A DNA stretch of 64,000 nucleotides from Phyto melanocephala (lineage: Eukaryota; Arthropoda; Insecta; Diptera; Rhinophoridae), in contig OW799234.1 of the NCBI GenBank assembly GCA_941918925.1, forward strand, positions 9,267,001 to 9,331,000, given 5' to 3'. Positions 58,801-64,000 of the stretch are shown piece after piece (position 1 is the stretch's first letter; each line of letters opens with the position of its first letter). Below the pieces are notes generated by a model. That model made no database searches and was not told the origin of the DNA. It saw nothing but the letters and a program-made list of their open reading frames with translations. A program made the translations under genes and the position numbers.

Positions 58801-61220
58801 ACATATAAAAAACATACATATATAAAAACATCTCATTGTTAAATTATAAATTTACGTATGTGTATTAAAAAAAAAATATAAAAAATTTAAAAAAAAATAA
58901 AAAAAAAAAAATATTTAAAAACAAAAAAAGATATAAAAAAAATTAATAAAAATACAAATAATAAATTAAAAATAAAAATAAAAAAAAAATTAAAAAAAAT
59001 ATTAAAAAAAAGAAAAAATAAATAAAAAATTAAAAATAAATAAAAAAAAATTAAAAAAAATAATAATATAAATAATATATAAAATTCCGTTTTCCACATG
59101 GAGCGCACAACATGCCAACTGGGCATAAGTGCATACCTGTCATGGGTTTGGGCTTTTAATGCCCCTCCTTTTCAAACGAACCTAACCATATATATAAAAT
59201 GAAAAAAAATAAAAAAAAAACAAATTAAAAAATTTTTTTTTTGGGCTCAGCTGGGGTTCGATGCCACGTTTACTCTTACCACTATACCACTTCTGTATAT
59301 ATGTATGTTGTTGTTTTTGTGTTAAAAAAAACGATGTGGCCGTGGGTTTTTGCTCATATCTCAGTTGTTTATGTACCGATGTATCTGAATACCGATTTAC
59401 TCCCGAATATTTCTGATATTTTAATACCTCACCCGGGTCCAGGCGATGTCGGGGGGCTTCAAAAATTTGATTTCAACATACACACGAACAGACGGTCAGA
59501 CCGATAGAGCTTAATCGACTCCCCTATTCATAAGCTTTCAGAAAATGTATACTTTATGGGCTCGGAAATGAAAATTTTTTCACTGTGTGAAGGGTATAAA
59601 AATAGAAAAATTACAAATAAAGTGGCACAAACAGTTAGTAAGAAATAATTACTTATTTGAACACGACAGTAGAAGGTATATAAAAAAATTGCTCTAACAA
59701 CGATATCAAAATATAAATATTACGCCGTTGCTCTAACAAATTCAGTTATGTGTATTTTTAATAAGTTTTAAGGGGTGAAAGAAAAGCATTTATTTTGTTA
59801 ATTAACAGTATTAACTTTAAGCATAACAAATATTGTTAATTCAATTATGATATCCTTAAACGGTTAAGTGGATAGTTGTATGACCAATAAACGTTCAAAA
59901 CAAAGCAATAAAATATTTAAAAAAGTTGTCATAACAATACGATACAAAAATATTGGTGAACCGTGTTTAACTAGTCAAAAATTAAACTTATATGCATATT
60001 ATTACAACTTGATGTTAGTTAAAGGTAGGATTTTATCGGACAAATAAAAAGTTTATAATTGTTACAACCTTTATTAAACCTAACAGGTTGTTTAAACTTG
60101 TCTTTAACTTGCTGCTCTTTTTAAATTAAAGTGAATTTGTAATAATGGATAACTTTTAAATCCGTCCGATAAAATCCTACCTTTAACTAAAACCAAACCT
60201 TAATATCATACGTCTTTAACATCATACTACCATCATTTACTTTAATAATATCCAGCCTATTTACTATCACATTATTTGAAATCCCTAAAATGTCCTCTCT
60301 TTCTTATGATTTTCAGTTCGGGTTTCTATATGTCGGAACTTTTGTATATGTTTGGTGAATTCGATGAACGCGTAAGACCCTTAACATTTTGCATACGCCG
60401 TTGGGCCAGCTCATGTGGTCTTACCAACCCATCACCTGGAAGATGGATCTCCAATTTCTCCTTAACCTGTCTCGTTATTTTCTTTCTACAACAAACCAAA
60501 CAACCAGTTTTACCCGCCATTAATTCTCTAATAAAATCAGCCAGCAAAAACGATATACGCTATACGGAGGATGGCATAAATTGTACATTTGCCCGCGATT
60601 TCCAAGCATTAAATTTTCGTAGTAATAATACTAGTACAACTTGTGAATTGTTGTTACAATTTTTTGAATTCTATTCACAATTTGATTTTCAAAACAAAGC
60701 CATTTCGCTGAATGAGGGAAGAGCGATAGCCAAACCCGATCATTCGGCTTTGTACATAGTTAATCCTTTGGAGCAGCTGTTAAATGTGAGTAAAAATATC
60801 AGCTTAGAGGAGTGCGAACGTTTACGCATAGAAGTGCGTAATGGCGCCTGGGTATTGGAGTCAGAGGTGGAGAACCAATTTAGAAGTGATCTAGAAAAAA
60901 GTCAAGAGTCCTGGGGTCTACTAAATCTATTTAGAAATCCCGAGAAAACCATAATACGGCCGAATATGTTCTTTAAGCCACGCATTTTAGAAATAAGCGA
61001 TTTATTTGATAATTCGGAAATTACAGCCCCTGCATCTATAAACAATTCGGTTACCTCTTCTTCAATGGGATTCAAAAATAGTCAAGTCAAACAACAAGTC
61101 GAAAATATTAAGTGTAACGGACGCCAAGATATGAAACAGATGCGCTTGAATGCTTCCACCAACGCCACAACAACAAAGTCCACCTCTGTGATATCGAAAG
61201 GCTCAAAGAGAAGTAGATGA
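49802..61220 (+). CDS. mtPAP: Mitochondrial poly(A) polymerase
   Basis: Adds poly(A) tails to mitochondrial mRNAs; orthologous to D. melanogaster CG11418, as I recall it. Three coding exons: 49802-49898, 49962-50820, 60317-61220, all GT-AG and in phase, giving 619 aa. The basic, Tyr/Ser-containing first 33 residues fit a mitochondrial presequence. An RNA-binding-like segment lies at about 50-130. The nucleotidyltransferase core has F-G-S-S-V-N-G-F near residue 217, the paired catalytic aspartates D-L-D-L near 228, and a third Asp in L-E-I-D-L near 312. A PAP-associated domain is at about 400-470 with L-L-L-Q-F-F-E-F-Y. The C-terminus is polar and low-complexity. The 9.5-kb last intron contains Tsp2A in antisense. 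A start upstream of 60317 would be intronic. Confidence 0.93.
50821..52850. other. Proximal part of the mtPAP intron
   Basis: Holds the MITE at 51291-51670 and a further CAAGG-type end near 51725-51755. The rest is AT-rich without a gene. The Tsp2A 3' UTR presumably extends into the right end. Confidence 0.5.
51291..51670. mobile_element. CAAGG-type MITE, 380 bp
   Basis: Same family as the copies at 27040-28252: the left end is AAGGCGACTTCATACAGGTG and the right end reads CTGTATGAATATGCCTTG. It is flanked by GGTAATGCT and GGTAACGCT, a 9-bp duplication with one mismatch. Confidence 0.65.
52851..53570 (-). CDS. Tsp2A: Tetraspanin 2A, smooth septate junction protein
   Basis: 239-aa tetraspanin in one coding exon. 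Transmembrane segments lie at about 14-38, 56-82, 88-112 and 199-226. The large extracellular loop (113-198) has the diagnostic C-C-G at 154-156, followed by P-W-D-Y, and further cysteines at 174 and 187. In Drosophila, Tsp2A is required with Mesh and Snakeskin for smooth septate junctions in gut and Malpighian tubules. The short basic/acidic C-tail ends without a recognised sorting motif. The gene lies wholly inside the last mtPAP intron on the opposite strand. The start is the only ATG ahead of the first membrane segment. Tetraspanin identity is certain and the orthology is well supported by sequence and neighbourhood. Confidence 0.92.
   Translation of the reverse strand: MAAENTLEKQIGCVKYTLFCFNIIAWMLATSLFALTVWLRAEPGFNEWLRILEAQSFYIGVYILIAISIILMAVSFLGCLSALMENTLALFVFIGTQIFGFIASIVGAALLLEYSTMHSSLQPLLQISIRRFVSTSEYSYSAYVLNMIQENIGCCGATGPWDYLDLRQPLPTSCRDTVSGNAFFIGCVDALTWFFEGKTAWIVALALALGLLNVICGVMSLVLVQAVKKEEDEARTYRH
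53571..54659. other. Upstream region of Tsp2A within the mtPAP intron
   Basis: AT-rich, probably containing the Tsp2A promoter. A Penelope-like motif (minus-strand GATGATGTAGCGAAATATTG) lies near 53910-53936. No other gene was seen. Confidence 0.4.
54660..55003 (+). pseudogene. Jockey-clade LINE fragment (RT C-terminal region)
   Basis: A 107-codon frame contains I-R-P-I-M-T-Y and A-A-K-T-H-T-K-K-L-Q-I-I-Q-N-K. This is the pattern after the palm domain of jockey-type reverse transcriptases. The rest is AT-biased and eroded, and no ends are visible. Confidence 0.45.
55120..55344. mobile_element. Tourist-like MITE (PIF/Harbinger type)
   Basis: 225 bp; ends GGGCCATTATTACA / GTAATAATGGCCC, with TTA on both sides. 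Sister of 24446-24648. It is followed after 14 bp by another TIR element. Confidence 0.75.
55359..55962. mobile_element. TIR element with GGTTCGTTCGAG ends
   Basis: 604 bp with inverted ends GGTTCGTTCGAG / CTCGAACGAACC and a 5-bp TAATA duplication (55354-55358 and 55963-55967). The interior has more inverted GTACTTTT / AAAAGTAC words and repeated TTTGTACAAATTCGTAC-like words near the right end. No transposase. Superfamily uncertain. Confidence 0.65.
55968..57753. other. mtPAP intron, AT-rich, no gene
   Basis: T-rich DNA without a coding signal. It includes a (TATG)n microsatellite at about 57521-57545 and the GATA-site cluster at 57238-57278. Confidence 0.5.
57238..57278 (+). promoter_or_regulatory. 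Cluster of four GATAAG motifs
   Basis: GATAAG at 57238, 57243, 57268 and 57273, in two overlapping pairs, with a GATATG beside the first pair. It lies about 3.7 kb upstream of Tsp2A, a gut gene. GATA factors drive midgut genes in flies, so an enhancer role is possible. In such AT-rich DNA chance is also plausible. Confidence 0.3.
57754..58173 (+). mobile_element. Non-autonomous Helitron, short copy
   Basis: Starts TCTATATATATAAAAGT after an A, has a GT repeat, and ends GCGCGCCGTGCTTTTCTAG before a T. Same family as 10000-10872 but with an array reduced to about two and a half units, still holding GTGGGCGGGGCCACGCCC. The 3' hairpin is partly eroded. Confidence 0.75.
58426..58634. mobile_element. 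CAAGG-type MITE, uninterrupted copy
   Basis: 209 bp. Ends CAAGGCATATTTATTCATCA / TGATGAATAAATATGCTTTG, flanked by an exact 9-bp GGTTAACAT duplication. It is the empty counterpart of the copy at 33429-33904, lacking the nested insert. Confidence 0.75.
58687..59601 (-). mobile_element. DINE-1/INE-1-like element with a LINE insertion
   Basis: Minus-strand copy with the ATTCAGCATGGCCGAAT hairpin and CTCTTACTCG end near 58687, an A-rich core (58866-59230), a GTCTG repeat relic, and the TACCCTTCACACAGTG end near 59600. The A-rich core is interrupted by a 104-bp LINE tail at 59086-59189. Confidence 0.7.
59086..59189 (+). mobile_element. Extremely 5'-truncated LINE tail
   Basis: Matches the last 100 bp of the I-clade LINE at 5160-6073 (CACATGGAGCGCACAACATG, then GGGCTTTTAATGCCCC, ending CCTAACC). 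It is flanked by an 11-bp ATATATAAAAT duplication, so it is a genuine insertion. Confidence 0.75.
59995..60185. repeat. Rearranged Tourist-like MITE
   Basis: Contains ATTATTACAACTTGATGTTA, GTTAAAGGTAGGATTTTATC and the inverted GATAAAATCCTACCTTTAAC, related to the MITEs at 24446 and 55120. The GGGCC ends are not intact. It lies about 130 bp before the last mtPAP exon. Confidence 0.5.
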
Positions 61221-61894
61221 AAATATTAAATTTCAAGACAATTTAAGTTTGTCATTTGGACTGCCCTCTGGACGAAACTAGTAATTAAAATTGTTTGTTA
61301 TTTTATTATAAGTTTTATAAATTATCTTAAAAGAGACCGTTAAGAAAAAAATAATATTCTGACTATTAATATACATACTTATATTATTAAGTAAAGAAAA
61401 AAATGTGTTTCCCTCATTAAGCACCTTTAGATCACATTGTATGGTAAGATTAAGCACAAGTAAAGTTTATAGTTTGTGCAAAATGGTAATATTTGTGCAT
61501 AATATTTAATATTTTGTAAGTTATAAGTGTTTGAAGAGACTATGAACATCCATAATCCCAGCAATCTTGTAAATCTCTTCAATGCCTTGATCAGAGTAAA
61601 TAATAAGGCGCGTATTCAGACTGAAAGAAAAAGGTTTACCTTTTCAGTTGGATACGGAAATAATAATTAATCAAACAAACTAGCTCATGTACTGTGACCG
61701 ACCTATTGATATAATAATGTTGCCATATATTGACGAAGTAATGCCAAAGAAAATTAAAAAAAAAATTATTAAAATAGTGCTATTTATTCGATCAGATTTG
61801 ACTTTTGTCATGACAAAATTTTGTCTAGAATAGAACCTAGTTTGACACATATCTAAAATCACAAAGATTGAAATTCCCAGTTGACCTGTCTATA
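61221..61894. other. mtPAP 3' flank
   Basis: Contains the mtPAP 3' UTR. No canonical AATAAA is well placed, so the cleavage site is not called. No other gene was seen. Confidence 0.4.
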
Positions 61895-62927
61895 TCGTTA
61901 GCTAAAACGCAAACGGCCCTATCTAACATTTTGAACATTTAAAAGAAGAAGCAAAAAACTGTTTTAAACTAATGGTACAGATTCGATCAGCATGATTTTG
62001 ACCAGTGTTATAAAAAAAGGTGTGAGATATTTAATTCTTGCAAAATAAATTATGATTTTAAAATATTAAAAAAGCCTTGTTAGTTAGGTCCTTTGGTACT
62101 CTTAATTTTTTGAAACCAAAGTCCGTATCTACACATTAATACAAAGTAGATTAATGGTATTTTTTTATTTATTATGAAAACGATGTTTAATAAATTTAAT
62201 TATATGTGTAAATTCATTTTAATATTCCATCACAAAAAATTAAATTAAAATAATTCATAAAAATTTAACAAAGAGTTGCATGAATTGGAATAAAAAAGAG
62301 AGAATTTAGAAAGTATTAATTAATTTTCAAAGGATATAGATAATGACAATCTTTTAAAAGTAGTGGTTTTAAATCCTTCAGATGCCACCACTTCTTTTTA
62401 GAAACTTTTAATCTTTATTTTCTTTCTTTTCAACTCAGATAAAATCGCTCTTAAGATGAAATTAATATATTTTATTTAAAAATTGCATTAAGCTGTTAAA
62501 AATTTATTTCTCTATAATAAATAAATTGGTCAACGGTCAAATCTATCAATTTTTTTGTCAACTTACAATGTAATACATCTTTAACAACTTTCTCTTTTCT
62601 ATCTTTAATATATAAAGGGTAACGCAATGGACCTTATTGGTCTCCGAGTGTGGGTGTAGGAGGCAGATACTGCTTTCTGCATCCCCCTTTCCTACCTACC
62701 TACCTACAATGTTATCTATACAAACGATCAGTTAAGTCTTTTGGCGTTTACGAAATAAATGCTATTGAAAATAGGTCCGTTTGTTTTTTGTTAATAAAAT
62801 TGGTAATTTTTGTCAGATAAGTCCAAATTTTTTGTGGATGTGCATTTCGATGCTGTGCATCAGAATCAATAAAAAAACCGATTTTGGATTTTTTGTTAGT
62901 TAGGCCCGTTTGCGTTTTAGCTAACGA
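61895..62927. mobile_element. TIR element with TCGTTAGCTAAAACGC ends
   Basis: Inverted ends TCGTTAGCTAAAACGCAAAC and the complement, continuing with GG(G/C)CCTA(A/T)CTAAC, flanked by TA on each side. About 1033 bp, with no transposase frame. TA duplication suggests Tc1/mariner, but the ends are not of a family I recognise. An internal TTAGTTAGGTCC near 62090 echoes the termini. Confidence 0.6.
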
Positions 62928-64000
62928 TATGTACTCTTAATAATTTAATAATAGATGTGTGTGTGTCATTTAGAATAAAGGATTTGTAAAAATATTTTTT
63001 TTAAATTGCTTCCCACAATTGAGTGCTTTAATTCCAACTAGAGAGTAATTTTATAATGGCCAATATATGTAGTAGACCGTACCGTTCCCCGAATAGAAAT
63101 TTTTTGCCGAACGTGGAATCTTTTTTTTTCTCTCAAGTTTTCATTATAATATTGATATATACAATTGGATATTAAAGTGTTATGTTCTGTATTTTGAGTG
63201 CAAATAAGTTGAAGCCATTGAAGTTTTGTTGGCTATGGCACTTTCGAACCATTTAATTTCATTCGAAATGTATAACAAGAACGATTTTTTGTGAACTTTA
63301 ATTTTTACCGTACAAAAGTATTTTATATTCGAAGGTTTACTTTGAAGTTACTTTTGCTTGTAAGGTGGTGGTACACTCTACTGTATACCCTAGGGTTTGT
63401 AGGTCCCTCATAATGGATGTATTCAATATGAAATTACAATTCTTTCTAAAGGCAACCCTTAATTTTTTGGCAATATATATTTTACCCAAATTAGTATCGA
63501 CAACAACCGTATTGCGTTATGATCAGAATACATTGTCAAAAATCTAACAGTTGCCTTTATTAGGAATTGTAATTTCCTACAGCAATGCAACATTACATTT
63601 ATAAAAACATCGATTCTCTTTAACCATGACATCTTTTAACCTTAATTTGTTATATTAAAATGAACAATTGTAACTATAATTCCCCTTGAAAAATTCAAAG
63701 TGGTTTTAGTATTCAGTTTACTTTTTCGGCAAAAGCAAAATACGAATTTAATTTTACATCCAAACGAACATGCCTCATAAATAAAATTTAACTCATTTAT
63801 TAGTTGTTGCATATATTTATATGTTTTTATTAATTATTACTTTATATTTACATGTTTCTTTAAGTTTTAGTCCAGGTTTGTTTTTTCGTTTTAATAAACT
63901 CAATTAAATTTACACGAAACTTTCTAAAAAGTAACCATACGACAAGACTTTTTATGTACTAAATAAATCAGTTAATAATATTGATTTCTTTACTACACAT
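62928..64000. other. Non-coding right flank, no gene seen
   Basis: AT-rich DNA. A 60-codon frame near 63365 has no recognisable domain and is probably chance. Confidence 0.35.

Noticed and set aside
60276..60316. Upstream start for the last mtPAP piece as a separate gene
   Set aside because: A TTTTCAG acceptor at 60316 joins in phase to the exon ending 50820 and rebuilds the poly(A) polymerase domain.
63365..63547. 60-codon frame at the right flank
   Set aside because: No domain, no supporting exon structure, and of a length expected by chance.

Overview
The window is about 64 kb of AT-rich, intron-containing, transposon-dense animal DNA. It most likely comes from a schizophoran, probably calyptrate (blow-fly or house-fly type), fly. 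Reasons: five spliced protein genes that read as clear dipteran orthologues, GT-AG introns, many INE-1/DINE-1-like elements, Helitrons, an R1-clade retrotransposon and several MITE families. DAAM, ESF1, mtPAP and Tsp2A sit close together here; from memory their Drosophila melanogaster orthologues lie near the tip of the X (Muller element A), so the block looks like old conserved synteny.

Layout. 1-32319 holds no certain gene. It is a mosaic of mobile elements: DINE-1-like copies, a tRNA-derived SINE, 5'-truncated LINEs, two tandem Helitrons carrying an R1-clade element, a Transib-like TIR element, a deleted mariner, and Tourist-, hAT- and CAAGG-type MITEs. One small open exon at 6997-7074 may be a distal 5' exon of DAAM. 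32320-42929 (+) is the formin DAAM in ten coding exons, with a 2-kb decayed PIF/Harbinger transposon in the intron that splits the FH2 domain. 43539-44700 (-) is DNase II, convergent with DAAM. 45236-48030 (-) is the ribosome-biogenesis factor ESF1. 49802-61220 (+) is the mitochondrial poly(A) polymerase, divergent from ESF1. Its last intron is about 9.5 kb and contains the whole tetraspanin gene Tsp2A on the opposite strand, plus Helitron, MITE, LINE and DINE-1 copies. 61221-64000 holds no gene I can support, but it has a 1-kb TIR element.

The genes do not form a pathway: actin assembly (DAAM), lysosomal DNA degradation (DNase II), nucleolar pre-rRNA processing (ESF1), mitochondrial RNA tailing (mtPAP) and gut septate junctions (Tsp2A). 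The main interest lies in the mobile DNA: four-level nesting at 9430-16479, an apparently intact R1-clade element inside an (AC)n tract, a Transib-like element with CACAGTG ends, and a 387-bp near-perfect palindrome with a hammerhead-like motif of the kind found in Penelope-like elements. I found no CRISPR array, operon or prokaryote-like system. All family assignments come from reading the sequence, without database searches.
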